Positions 1-11,728 of a DNA stretch of 64,000 bases are shown here, piece by piece; within the stretch, counting starts at the first letter, position 1; every line of letters starts with the position of its first letter. Position numbers and translations under genes: made by a program. The stretch is from Onchidella celtica. Lineage: Eukaryota; Mollusca; Gastropoda; Systellommatophora; Onchidiidae. The stretch lies in the NCBI GenBank assembly GCA_963931925.1, contig OZ007579.1, positions 52,492,757-52,556,756 on the forward strand, read 5' to 3'. The notes under the pieces are model-generated. The model searched no databases. It was not told the DNA's origin and was given only the letters and a program-made list of their open reading frames with translations.

Positions 1-45
<45 letters not shown>
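1..45. repeat. (CT)n microsatellite
   Basis: Uninterrupted CT dinucleotide run at the window edge. It probably continues to the left. Confidence 0.95.
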
Positions 46-49
<4 letters not shown>

Positions 50-497
50 CTTATACACACGTCTGTCTGTGAAACAATATAAAGTAAAAAGTACAAGTAT
101 CGATGTTTGATATTTCACTTTTCAATGTCCCGAGTGTGAGTATGTGGAGTATCATCCACTTGGTATACACATGTTAGTATAGTTGCTTTAAAGTTACATC
201 TTATTATGTGTAATCTTATTGTCACTGTCTGTGGAAAATATTTCATGAAACCATACAATGCGAAAGGCAATACAGAACTTCCAGATGTGCTCGGCAAACT
301 GACATTCTAATCGCCATTCTTCATAATAGATTATTTATTCATGCACATGTATCCTCCATGCCGGCCTGGAGACGGACAAACTAGTGGAACAAATTCGAGG
401 GCAGCTCAAACATGTACAAGGAAATGGTGGGAATTAAGTAAGGCCAACGTAGAAAAGATGCAAAAACATTTTTTTTCGTTGATTTTTCTGACGAAGG
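46..497. other. no gene seen
   Basis: AT-rich sequence between two repeats. No coding region, splice signal or element end could be supported. Confidence 0.5.
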
Positions 498-1202
498 TCC
501 TTGTGTAGACCGAAAGTTTGTGTAAACCGGAAGTTGTGTAAACCGGAAGTTTGTGTAAGCTGAAAGTTGTGTAAACTGAAAGATTGTGTAAATCGGAAGT
601 TTGTGTAAATCGGAAGTTTGTGTAAATCGGAAGTTTGTGTAAACTGAGAGTTTGTGTAAACCGGAAGTTTGTGTAAACTGAAGTTTGTGTAAATCGGAAG
701 TTTTTGTGTAAACCGGAAGTTTGTGTAAACCGAAAGTTTGTGTAAATCGGAAGTTTGTGTAAACCGGAAGTTTGTGTAAACCGGAAGTTGTGTAAACCGT
801 AAGTTTGTGTAAGCTGAAAGTTTGTGTAAACTGAAAGTTTGTGTAAATCGGAAGTTTGTGTAAACCGGAAGTTTGTGTAAATCGGAAGTTTGTGTAAACT
901 GAGATTTTGTATAAATCGGAAGTTTGTGTAAACTGAAAGTTTGTGTAAACTGAAAGTTTGTGTAAACTGAAAGTTTGTGTCAAGCAAAAGTTTGTGTAAA
1001 CCGAAAGTTTGTGTAAACCGGAAGTTGTGTAAACTGAAAGTTTTGTAAACCGGAAGTTTGTGTAAACCGAAAGTTTGTGTAAACTGAAAGTTTGTGTCAA
1101 GCAAAAGTTTGTGTAAACTGAAAGTTTGTGTAAACTGAAAGTTTGTGTAAACTGAAAATTTAATTGTCTCAAGCAAAAGTTTGTGTAAACTGAAAGTTTG
1201 TG
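498..1202. repeat. minisatellite, ~17-18 bp unit
   Basis: About 40 head-to-tail copies of a unit like GTTTGTGTAAACYGGAA, with point variants (CCGGAA, CTGAAA, ATCGGAA) and one-base length changes. The unit length is not a multiple of three, so long frames open in more than one reading frame on the minus strand with KLSVYTNF-like and FTQTF-like repeats. These look like products of the repeat, not genes. Confidence 0.9.
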
Positions 1203-1267
1203 TTGTTTTTCCTTTTCATGTTTGATTTGCTTGTGACCTGTTTGCTCCTTACTCGAGGCTTCTGGTT

Positions 1268-1358
1268 GTTTTTTCCTGTGTATTTTCCTGTGTATTTTCC
1301 TGTGTTTTTTCCTGTGTCTTTTCCTGTGTTTTTTCCTGTGTTTTTTCCTGTGTATTTT
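1268..1358. repeat. minisatellite, ~12 bp unit
   Basis: Seven to eight tandem copies of TTTTCCTGTGTN just after the longer minisatellite. Confidence 0.85.
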
Positions 1359-1530
1359 TACTTGAGTCCCAGCTCGTCCCCACCTCACAGCGTTTCTTTC
1401 TCTTGTTTGTTTTGATTTTTTTTAAGAGGTAAAGCGACCTTGACCTAGTACAATGTGCACTGACCTTGAGGACAAGGAGAGGATTGGAAGACAACATAAA
1501 TGTAAAACTAGAGATGTACCCTCGCCTACA

Positions 1531-1835
1531 CTCCGGATTAATCACTCAAAATTAGGCAAAAAGAAAAAATACGTTTGGCTTCGATTCTGTACATTTCCTG
1601 TTGAAATCTTTTATTGTTCGATTTGTTTTCACTTGAAAAAGGCGAAAGCCGAAAATTTTGTGTATTTTCTGTCTTCTCTTTAGTTTGCTTTGTATCGTTT
1701 GGGTTTTATTTCTCACGCGGGGCTTTGCAACATACAACTTTTTCTTTTTGCCCAATTTTGACTTTGCTTATAGCCCTGCTGTGACCCCACAGTTTTTCTG
1801 TGGTTTTTATGATAGTCCGGATTAATCTGTTTTAA
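1531..1835. repeat. dispersed hairpin repeat, copy 1
   Basis: The segment 1635-1830 (starting GGCGAAAGCCGAAAATTTTG and ending near CCACAGTTTTTCTGTGG) recurs with high similarity at 12405-12580. Around it, bases 1545-1572 and 1736-1762 form an inverted pair, and CCGGATTAATC occurs at both edges (1533 and 1817). The repeat has no coding capacity. The run GGC-GAAA-GCC-GAAA resembles a decayed hammerhead-ribozyme stem II plus GAAA core. It is probably a short retroelement, but the family is not known to me. Confidence 0.6.
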
Positions 1836-2353
1836 ATAAACTCAAAAGTAAAAAAAAAAAAAGATGATTACTTCTGAACTGTTTGGGACACCTTTGGTGC
1901 TGTGATTTCCTCTTCAGTGTTTGTGCACATCTCGGAGTTCTCGGCCTATACTTTTGCAAATCGCATTTATTTTATAATGTGCTGATGTTGAAAATTGTTC
2001 CACAATCTCTGCCGACGCCCCTGACTGGAGTTAGATCTGAACATATTAATTACTGACATAACAATGCCGTCTCTGCTAATGCTAAACTTAGAACGGTACA
2101 CAAAGTTATATTTAGCTGCATTATCTTTCCTCATTGCACAGATTCTCAACCTGGGTCAAATTTTGTCTACCCTGGAAGCAATTTTCTGACTCTGAATTTA
2201 TACACTGTTATGTATGTTTGTTGTTGTTGATGTTGTTCTTGTTTGTTTTTTAATTTAATTTTTAAAAATAAATTTAAAACAATCTGAAAAAATGGATAAG
2301 AAAATTGAAGCCTACTTTGTGAACGTATTAATAATAATACTGGTACATGTGTA

Positions 2354-2780
2354 TATAGGCCAATTGCGAATGACGTCACAGAGTGTTTTTGTTTTGTTCT
2401 TCCGACACCCAAGATGGCCGGTGGATCAGTTGATTAGTGTAACTTCGCGATATGTCTAAGCGGTCAAAATGCCTGCTGGTTGCATTGCAGTTGACTGTTA
2501 TGTCAGGGGTGGAAAGGATGAATCCAAGCTGGTCAGATTCCCTACCACCCGTGTAAACAAGGGAAAGGAAGTGAAAGAATTGACCGAACGTCCCCCACGT
2601 GCATGTACACACGTGCTATTGTTTAGTAGTGAACTACTTTTAGCTCGCCGCCGGTTGGTTCGCGGCGCCTGAAGTGCTCGCAATGCAAATCAGGTAACGA
2701 ATCAAAATCAATGCTACAATCGCCATAGTGATGCGTCGGTCCTTACATCAAAGATGGCCGGTATTTGCAATGGGCCTATA
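2354..2780. mobile_element. short inverted-repeat element with a THAP-like fragment
   Basis: The left end reads TATAGGCCAATTGCGAAT, and the right end read inwards on the other strand is TATAGGCCCATTGCAAAT. These are near-identical inverted termini about 427 bp apart. AAGATGGCCGGT also occurs directly near both ends (2410 and 2751). The inside holds a short THAP-like coding start. I see no convincing target duplication. A small derivative of a P-like (THAP-bearing) DNA transposon is a reasonable inference. Confidence 0.5.
2469..2672 (+). pseudogene. THAP-like zinc-finger N-terminal fragment
   Basis: A 67-codon frame begins with MPAGC and has a second Cys five residues later, then an RFP motif near residue 24. 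This is the layout of the first half of a THAP (C2CH) DNA-binding domain: Met-Pro start, Cys-x4-Cys, then arginine-phenylalanine-proline. The second Cys-x2-His pair and the conserved Trp are not convincingly present, so the domain is incomplete or continues in an exon not found here. It lies between the inverted ends of the 2354-2780 element. THAP domains occur in host regulators and in P-element transposases, and the setting favours the second. Confidence 0.4.
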
Positions 2781-2785
2781 AATAC

Positions 2786-4022
2786 ATAATTGTCACGAGC
2801 AGAGTTAGGGTCTTGGGGATGTTACGACTGCACGAGAGGCAGCTAACTCACACTCGGACACAACCACACAAGAAAAGTATTAAATAACTAGAGCGTATAT
2901 ATGTCAGGCCGGTCAGGCCATAGTTTACATCAATATTAATAACAAAACAAAAGACAATAGAGGTATATATTCAAACCAAAAAAACTCTAATTAATAACTT
3001 AACCAATGATATTCATGTAACTATGGAGGTACTGCAATCAATAGCAAATAGGTATATTATACGAAACTAGATATCAATTTAAAGTGACAGTTGAGTCGCC
3101 ACTGGCCAGTCGCCAGGCAAACTCTCCATAAATCATATGGGCTTGAATGTTAGGAGAGCCCAGTACGTTCAAAGCCTACAGAAGCACTCTTCGGCTTGTA
3201 GGTAATTTAAGCAGTTGCCAAAAGACTATATTTTATGCACAATCACTATTCAATTCATCAACAATGTGCTATATTATTCCAATCATACTATGGCAATAGA
3301 TCTATGATACAGGACACTCGTGGTCGAGTGCCAGCTGGGGTTTCCTTAGTCTTCCTATGAGGCTGTAGTTCTCTCTCTATCTCCGATCTCTATTATGCTT
3401 GAACAAATAAGATATATTACCATTGGTCACGCCTACTGGTAGTCGCGAACATCAATATAGCGCAGCGTGGGCTTTCAAAGGTCAGCCCACTCAGACCTTT
3501 CTTTCTAGAGCTCAGTCAGTCCGTTAGCAAGGACTTCTTGTCTTCAAAGCACACAGTTCAGGTACTGGTCAACCGGAGATACTTCACGACACGATGCTTC
3601 TGCTCGTCTGTATTCACCAAATCTGAACGTTACACGATGTTTTATACTATCTAACTACCCAGCGTGCTAGTCCGCTGGCCCAATTAGTTCAGCTATCTCA
3701 TAGGTCGAAACCTCCCACCATTTTAATTGTAGTAATACGTCTGCACTATTCTACCAGCCAGTTAACGTGCAAAAACTTGTCTAGCCATACTTAATAATGT
3801 CAACTATCCCCACCTTGTTTCACCCCTACTCCATTACTTATTAATCACGAACATTAAAACCGACAAGCGTGCATCTAACAGTTTAACTTTACATTTATTT
3901 ACTCACCAACTATAATTCGCGAGGGCCGTTCAAGGCCACCAGCCAATTTCTCATGGCCCTGGTAAACAACAACAACTCACTCTCTGCGTGAGTTTTAACA
4001 ACATCTGAATCATGACAATAAT
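2786..4022 (-). mobile_element. solo LTR, copy 1 (LTR 2791-4017)
   Basis: The 1227-bp sequence starts TGTCACGAGC and ends CATGACA (TG...CA ends). It is flanked by the 5-bp direct repeat ATAAT at 2786-2790 and 4018-4022. It is the reverse complement of 50394-51622 with only scattered base differences along its whole length. A 5-bp duplication with TG/CA ends and no internal gag-pol region is the signature of a solo LTR left after LTR-LTR recombination. Minus orientation is inferred from a TATAAAA box in the other copy at 50764-50770. Gypsy-type is likely because of the 5-bp duplication; BEL cannot be excluded. Confidence 0.88.
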
Positions 4023-5044
4023 TATATGGATAAATGTAGTAAATGATCGACTAATGTACACAAAAAAACAACAACTAAATTATCACCTATGTTAATGGCT
4101 TTATAATGGTCGAGGTGTCAACTGAAATTACTGACCAAAACGGTGGACGGTAAATCAACTTAAGGTCTTTGGAAAAGTTGCCACGGGTAAACAGGAGGTG
4201 AAAGGTTGAGAATCCCTGGACTTTTTGTTTCTCTTGCTGAAGGACATCTATTTCCGATCGTATTACGTCAGTCTGCTGGTCTCTGAAGCCGGGTGTTACG
4301 TCATACACTGTCATAACAAAACGCAGAGTTACAAGAGTTACCTCATCACGTGCCAGCAGGGGACTTCAACACTAGGAAAAACTGCCCCACCCAGGATAGT
4401 CAATCACTCATTTGAGTTGATGCCTGGAACAACATTGTGTGCAGTGGACTTCATTTGACTTCAATTCACATGCGTTGAACTTCTCTTGAGTTGATTTTTT
4501 TGTTGTTGTTGTTTTTGTTGGAACCGGCACCGTTACATCATATTCTATATTAAAATAAAACTGTTGTGTTGACTTCAACTGAAGCGTCGCGACGCCTGTG
4601 TTGACTTTGATTTCCTGCCCCATCTTTTATTCCAATTCTTGAACCCCCAACGGATGAGTTGATCTCGATTATCCGACCAAAGAAATTGAGTCGGCACCTC
4701 AACTGTCCGAAACCGACATTCCCCCGTTGGCGAGCAATACAGCTCGCTTACAGGCTAGGCTAGTCTAGTCCTCTCCATAGAGTTTCCCCGTTCCAAGGTC
4801 TCTCGTTGTTTTCACGCACAGTCACACAGGTAGTGAGTCCACGTAGGTGCATACGACTACAAACATGCGATGTCATGGACAATGCCCCTCCCTCCCAACC
4901 CTTCTCCCACGCATACTTCAAAAACACCACAACCCAACAGCAAAGGCAAGGGAACGCTAATAGGCTAGTCTCTAATGCCAGAGCAGGTCTACTACATATA
5001 GGCCTGTGGTCAAGCCAGCAGTGCGCGGGTGTTTTGACTCACAG
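4023..5044. repeat. non-coding; contains dispersed repeat 4575-4865
   Basis: No gene was recognised. Bases 4575-4865 (around TTGACTTTGATTTCCTGCCCC, then ACGGATGAGTTGAT and GTTTTCACGCACAGTC) match 18790-19055 in the same order and orientation with moderate divergence, so this is a copy of an old dispersed repeat. The short frames here have no recognisable product. Confidence 0.5.
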
Positions 5045-5157
5045 CCCACGCCAGTGAACCACTGGTCGGAATCACAACGACTAAGCTTTCAAAGGCTCTC
5101 CTCACACTATTAAAAGGTGTTGTGTCTATATTCGAATTGTTGCTCAACACATATATG

Positions 5158-5792
5158 AGGAAAGTAGGCAAAAAAAAAAAAAGAAACGTTGTATTTGCAG
5201 AGCCCTACGGGTATGGACAAACTGATAAGGGAGACGTTACAAACAAAACATGAATGTAAACAAAATTTACCAAACGAAGTCCAGCATAGCGAATTGCTGG
5301 CCGCAAGCCGCCTGTCGATTTCCACTTAACGTTATAACCTTTCTCCGGTCGCATACCTCTCCGTACAGTGTTGTCTTTGTCTCCCTGTGTCTATGTTTGT
5401 TCCCACCGCCCTTTCCCCTGACCAGTGAAGTTACCAACTTTCCTTTTTTTAACTGTGCGCTTTCCATATTCTTTGTTTTTTTGTTGCTTTATTTTCCCCT
5501 TTTTGTATGTGCCTGATGAATGTCCCAGGGACCGAAAGCTTGCGTGTTTCAATGTAACTATCCAACCGTTCATACTTCCCCAACGTTACCGCTTGCGGCC
5601 AGCAATTCGCTATGCTGGACTTCGTTTGGTAAATTTGGTTTACATTCATGTTTTGTTTGTAACGTCTCCCTTGTCAGTTTGTCCATACCCCCAGGGCTCT
5701 GCAAATACAACTTTTCTTCTTTTTTTTTGCCTACTTTCCTCTTACTCCTAGCCCTACTGCGACTCCCCGCCTGTCGATTTCCACTTAACGTT
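5158..5792. mobile_element. fold-back insertion with 14-bp target duplication
   Basis: TCAACACATATATG occurs immediately before (5144-5157) and after (5793-5806), and the flanking older repeat reads straight through when one copy and the insert are removed. Bases ~5163-5310 and ~5585-5738 are inverted copies of each other, about 145 bp long, with shared landmarks CCAAACGAAGTCCAGCATAG and GGGAGACGTTACAAAC. CTGTCGATTTCCACTTAACG also occurs directly at 5311 and 5771. A duplication of this length suggests a target-primed retroelement, possibly two inverted copies of one short element. Confidence 0.7.
5513..5537 (+). ncRNA. possible decayed hammerhead-ribozyme core
   Basis: CTGATGA at 5513-5519 is followed by a short hairpin (GTCC-CAG-GGAC) and then CGAAA. 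This is the order of the conserved hammerhead core: CUGAUGA, stem II, GAAA. There are extra bases beside stem II, and stems I and III were not resolved. Hammerheads are known in Penelope-like and other animal retroelements. It may equally be a look-alike. Confidence 0.25.
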
Positions 5793-6005
5793 TCAACACA
5801 TATATGCAGTATTATTTCATTTTCTCCTAAGCTGACTACATTGTACATTGTATCATCTTAGAGTTGTCTGTATCTAAGAACCAATTAGAAACAAGCTCTG
5901 AAATGACCTTCGCCCCAAAGTCCACATGTTGGTTCATTAATTGATATGTGGCAATCTGGATGAAACCGTTGTTTAGCGCTTGGGGGGTGTGGCTAGTTAC
6001 ATCTA

Positions 6006-9000
6006 TATACATGTACATATTTTTTATTATTGCGTGTAGTGTGACTTATCTTTTTTGGTGGTGGGGGGGGGGCAAAATATTTTTTTGGGGGGGCAAATTC
6101 CATGGAAAAACGTAGCTTGAAAAATGGCAAAAACCTCCGTGGACAGCGGTGGATTGCTGAGAGTCTGCAAGTTTTGTACAGCTGGTCAAATGTTTTCCCA
6201 CTCAAGGCCTGGACAGAATTACACTCACAATTCTCCTCAACTCCTGTTTTATCAGTTTCACCGGCACTATCAGAGGATGCTCTTTAACCCTATAGATGTA
6301 CTATAAAGTATTCCATATTTGAGTTAGGATTTGGAGAAAGCACGTCCACACGAACAGTCATACTGTGCTAGGAAAAAAGCAAAGCTCGATAGACAGAGAA
6401 TGGCACAGAATGATAAGACAGAAGGAGACCTGACCAGTAGCGGCCATCAAGCATCCGCTCCCATATTAGACCAACATCAGTCATGTACATGTAGGCCTAC
6501 ACGGTTCTAGATTTGGAGCACTTTATAATTTGTCAACTAGATCAACAATTCACCACGATTTCCCTCATTTATACATAATGTATTTTTGCCCGTTGGTTAT
6601 AATTGGAACAGAGCATTCTGCTTAAAATGTTTCACATACATGTACAATCACATTCAATGACTAAACATTTTTCAAACAGCTACCCTTCCCACACCCAAAC
6701 ACACGTAGCCTCACACACACAAAAACATCCCCCCCCCCCCCAACCCCTCAAAAAAAAATCAGCCTAGGGAGGTAACTCAATAAATGATTTGACAAATTGC
6801 TCAATGTTAATTATTAGTTTTTATGTCCCCTGGACATCACGCTAAGCAATGTCACATTGTCATGTACATGAGTTCTCTGTTCTTCTGGCCATCTTCAATC
6901 AGTTTCCTAAGACTCAGGCATTACAGGGTTAATTCTCTCACATACACACATATCCACCCCCACACACACGAAGACAAATGAAAAATGAGTTTGTAAAAAA
7001 TTTCAAAATAGTTTAATTCATTGCAATTTTGACAAGAAGATCATCAATGACACAACATAACATGTCCACGGTCACACTTTACTTTTGCCTCAGCATCCAG
7101 TCATTCAAAAAAAAAAACAACCTTACGGTAAAACATTTGGTGTCCAATCGATCATGCAATGTAGAACCAGAAAAGAAACCAAAAGTTCACATCATGCAAA
7201 TCTACAGACACACAGACAGACATACACAGTGTCCCAAACTTCATTGTTGAATGTACACGCACTGGCACAGTGTAATTCTGTGAAGAACAGTTTGCCAGAA
7301 TTGGTAGACTCAACAAGTTCTGACAGTTTACTAACCATCTGCTCTTTATCCTCCAATCAAGTGATAGGTCCTGTAGAGGACGAAGGACCACATCAGTAAT
7401 TATAATCTTATTTCCACACCTTGGTTCCACAAGTCATTTCCACTAAATATTCTCTTATTCAAGTTACTTACTAGCAGATTTGCACAAGTCAGGAAGTGAT
7501 AAAAATGTCCACAGACATTTTTTTTTTCAGGTTTATATAAATCTCCAGTTACTACCATATCATGCATGTACGCACATAGACACACACTCTCTCTCTCTCT
7601 CTCTTTCGTTGATCATATTTGTTTCTTCACTCATTTTCCTTCATTTTCACCTACAACAAAATCTCGGTCAAGCATGACAAATAAAAAAAAAATGACGGAG
7701 TAAATGATTTAAATAATAGTAAATGTTGGAGATGAAATGAAATCACAGCAGCGCTGCAGAGATGTTTCTGAGAAAGTGTTCCTCTGTAGCACAGTTTTAC
7801 ACAGATCTTTTCACTAGACTTCTGGATGGCAAGAAAGTTAACCTGCAATGTTCTGGAAAAACTGTTCTTCACCATTGGTCTAGAATTCAATTTGACTCTG
7901 TTCTCTTTTGCACAAACAAAATGATGAGACCATTCTAGCAGAGATAGAAACATTTAGCAACATTAAATGATGCCCTGATGAAACCATTTCCACAACCATC
8001 TGTGGTGATGCCACTTACTTCTTCTTTTTTAACATATCATGGTATCACATTTTGCAATGATAATACATGTATGTACATGTAATTTGAATTTTGAACACAA
8101 TAAATGTACGGTCATTTTCAAATATTTGTTCATACCTATGTACAAACACATCGTAGCATCTAAAACGTACAATACACTCTGTGCAGCCCATTTGTCATAT
8201 CTGAAACATACACATATAGATACAAGTGCAACAGGCCAGTTTATACCCCAGACTCTGCCCCACCAGTCAATATTATACCTCTATTGTTTTTGTTATCGAC
8301 AAGTCAAGATCAGTTTATTTCAACCTTAGTTTAAATGTTCTGCATCACTGGTACATGTACCATCTTAACATATGTGCAGACACGATTGTGTTCTTGACTC
8401 CCCGGCCCTAAATCTTATTACAATTAAGAGGAAATAAAAGTCAAGTTTATTTCAATCGTAGTTTAAATTGTTTGCTTAACACCGTCAGGTACCATATTAT
8501 CAGGTACATTACATGCATACAAACATTCTTGACTCCCTAAATAATAATATAATTTAGAGGAAATCAACATGCATTAATTATGCATTGGTAAACAATTGGA
8601 TTGAATATATCCATTCACATTGATATGGTTAGACTTTTATACTAAGTTTACTCGTGTCCGCCGATTTTGTTTTTTTTAATTTTTGGTACTTGGTTGCCCA
8701 TGAGTGAAATCTGCATTCTATTTCTTTGTTTGACACTGACATGCAATAAATTAGTATCAATGTATGAAATAATCATAAGACATAAATATAATGTCATCTG
8801 CATTTTATTTCAATTTTTGAAAATCGGAAACAAACTTCATATTTCAAAACAATTGCATGTACATATAATACACAAGTTAGAAGGATGCAGAGAGAAACAG
8901 CTGGAAAGAATACACAGAGAAAAAACCAAAACAACAGTAATAACCCAACGAACATATTATATTCTTCCATCGTCCATGATCTAATCCAGCAAAAATTAAA

Positions 9001-9371
9001 TATTCCACAAACTAAATGCACACTCGATTTTTTTCACATAATGAACTCCTCCTGTCAAGATACACTTGGAATTTTATAGAAAGCTAACAAGTAATACAAT
9101 AATAAACACCGAGAACACCAAATCAACATATTTACACTTGCAAATACAGAGAAATTTCAATACATGTACATGTATATCAGAATCAGAATCATCAGCCTGG
9201 AATAATATACTTGTACATGTAATTTATAAAGACATAAGAGGTAATGTAAAATGACCTTGTACTGTAGGCTACACATCGATCAAGACTATTATATGCAGCA
9301 CTAATTTATAGATCAAGTTTATACATATTTAAAAGTGCTGCTTTGTATTTTTTATGAATTGCTATTTGAAC
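6006..9371. other. no gene seen (3.4 kb)
   Basis: AT-rich sequence with homopolymer runs (6063-6072 G, 6730-6742 C), CA-rich stretches near 6700 and 6950, and a short (CT)n at 7586-7604. Frames here are short, without recognisable domains or a consistent exon pattern. I could not support any element ends. Confidence 0.4.
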
Positions 9372-10503
9372 TTAACTCTTTAACGACGAGAGGACGGTCC
9401 CACCGTCCAGTGCCTCTGCTACGTGATGTCGAGCGGACGCTCCGATCGTCCGATGCGAATACATGAAAATACCATGCGAAATGTTTCTGCTACGCAATAT
9501 TTAGGCCAGTTTTGACCCGGAAGTGGTAAACCTATCTGCGTTTGATGCTTTCTTTGGTTTCTTCTTTGTGTTTGGGCGGATTGTTTGAAGTTTTAGACTG
9601 ATTTCTGTACGTGCTTCACAACTCCAACAACAAAATGGCGAATAGATCAAGACGTCTTACAGTACAACAAACTATGGACTTGTTTCGGACTATTGATATT
9701 TCAGATGCTGATTGTAGTGACTCGGAAGGGGCTGGTTGTTCAGGTGATGCTAGAATGAGATCCAGGCATCGTGGTGATAGTGATAGTGATGATAGATCCA
9801 GTAGTGTGAGTGAGTCAGATTCATCAGACTCATCAGCTGATTCAGGGGGGGGCGTTACCCCAGACTCAGCCTGGACCTAGTGCGGCCAAAAGGGTGAGAA
9901 AAACAGCAGCAGTTGGCAGAGGGGCACAGGATAATGAGTGGAAAGAAGTTGAGCGAGGGTCCGAGGTGAAAACTGGAGCAGCTTTTGCCTTCCGTCCGAG
10001 AAACCGGAGGCCATGTGGGGTGAATGCTGATCTTGATGAGCAGTCTACTGCAATTGATTGCTTTGCCACTCTGTTCACAGAGGATGTGGCAGAGCTGTTG
10101 ATTGATTCAATGAATTCCTATGAGCCTTTGCCAAAAGGTGGGGTTTTTTACGTATACCTTATAAAACTGGTTCCTACGGCAGTTTAGATAACACCAGAGC
10201 ATTGAAATTTGGTATATGTCTGCATAAGATGATGTTTAAGCTGTGGGGGCAGACCAATAGCTATGAAGGTGGCAGGAGGAATTCTGCAAACGTTTTTGAT
10301 CATAAAATATGTGTATTTTTAACGCAAGAAAGGTGACATTTTCAGATCGGCATTTTTGTGTCGTGGAATTTTAACAACAACAAATACATTGAGAAGTTCG
10401 TGGTTCCACGGGTTATCAACGAGAACAGTCTTTTATATTGTTCTACATCGAGACATGCGAAATAATTCGCGATTTTTGGTTTGTGAGCGTTAGAAAATTT
10501 TCA

Positions 10504-11728
10504 CTTTCGGACATAACTCGCGTCGTCACTTCGTGAATCAACTTCGGTACACCGTAACTCTCTTCCGAATGCATGTTGAGGGCCCCGGAACGAGCATTGT
10601 AATCATTCAATACTTGCACTTTGTCCACAATGATTTTGAAGCACCGATCTTGATGTTTACTTCCGTTATCCTCGATCCCGGGCTATGACCTATTTCGTCG
10701 TCACGAGTTATGTTCGGAAGAACCAATCAGAAATCAAGTAAATTTTACTGCGGACAACTCGTCATTGTCTGTGTTGATCAACAACTGGTGCCGCTCGTGT
10801 TTTGCGGAACAAACTCTGTGCAGGACGATGAATTCGACGGATTCAGGTAAGTTTTCTTTTGTCGTCATCACTTATGATATTGTTATGTTCGAAAGAGTTC
10901 CTAAAAATGTTATGTCCGAAAGCAGTTTTTGACATATTATCAAAATGCAAACCATGTTTCAATGAAAATCGCCTGACAACACAGTGACCTACATTCGTAA
11001 CCACGTGCTTGGCTGTTCGCCAGGTCGAATGGAGTAAAAGTAGTGATATACAGTGATGAACTTTTCCAAAATGACGACATCAAGAGTGTCGTCATTGTTA
11101 TGTTCAGAAGATTAAATAAGAAAGTTATGTTCGAAAGCACATTTAGGCAGTAGTTAAGATTGTACCATGTGGAATGAACGCTAGTCGGCAATAAGAAACA
11201 TTTATTTATGTCACACATTGCAGGGCTATTTATAGATATGTCGCAATGACAACAACAGCAAGTGTCATGGATGAAATGGGCCAAAATGACGACGCTGAAG
11301 TCGTCGTCATTGCTATGTTCGAAAGATTGCCCTATGATGTTATGTTCGAAAGCACATTTATGCATACTATTAAAGTACAAACCAACAGAGGTGAATGTCG
11401 ACCGGCAATGGGAAACCTTAATTTATGCCACACATTGCAGGGGCTATTTTTATAGATGTCAAAATGACAACAATAACATGTAGGCCTATTAGTAGAGGTG
11501 AAATGGATCAAACTGACGACACTGAGGTCGTCGTCATTGTTATGTTCGGAAGATTGCCGTTGTTCAAAAACACATTTGTGCATATTATCAAAGTACAAAT
11601 CAATAGAAGTGAACGTCTGTCGGGTATGTCATACTCAGGGTTATTCATAATGACAATAACCCCGTAGGCCTGCTGCTGAAATGTGTCAGATTGATAGATG
11701 AATTTGTCGTCATCGTTATGTTCGAAAG
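10504..11728. repeat. left array of GTTATGTTCGAAAG motifs
   Basis: The motif starts at 10504 (inverted), 10707, 10882, 10909, 11097, 11124, 11312, 11339, 11539 and 11715. Variants are GGAAG, CAGAAG and TCCGAAAG. From about 10880 to 11700 it sits in a degenerate ~200-bp tandem unit that also contains ACATTTATGCATACTAT-like and CACACATTGCAGGGCTATTT-like pieces. Most copies are preceded by GTCGTCATTGT. Exons 1 and 2 flank the array. Repeated subterminal binding sites for the transposase are the likeliest role (inference). Confidence 0.8.

Larger units (their letters stand above)
5045..6005 (-). mobile_element. decayed TTAA-type short element, split copy
   Basis: Bases 5045-5157 and 5793-6000 together match, in reverse orientation, the inner part of the ~770 bp elements at 38839-39609 and 54553-55316. 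Shared landmarks are the CCAGTGGTTCACTGG region, the AAAGCTTAGTC region, and the segment rich in ATTGGTTCTTAGATACAGACAACTC. The copy is diverged and was interrupted by the 635-bp insertion 5158-5792. Its TTAA ends are no longer clear. Confidence 0.6.

Noticed and set aside
381-1388. Long minus-strand frames (335 and 256 codons) over the first tandem array
   Set aside because: They follow the ~17-bp repeat in rotating frames, have no recognisable domain, and two overlapping ones exist at once. Best explained by lack of stops in the unit.
5250-5861. Several 60-113 codon frames on both strands
   Set aside because: They lie in the fold-back insertion and mirror each other because of the inverted arms; no recognised protein.
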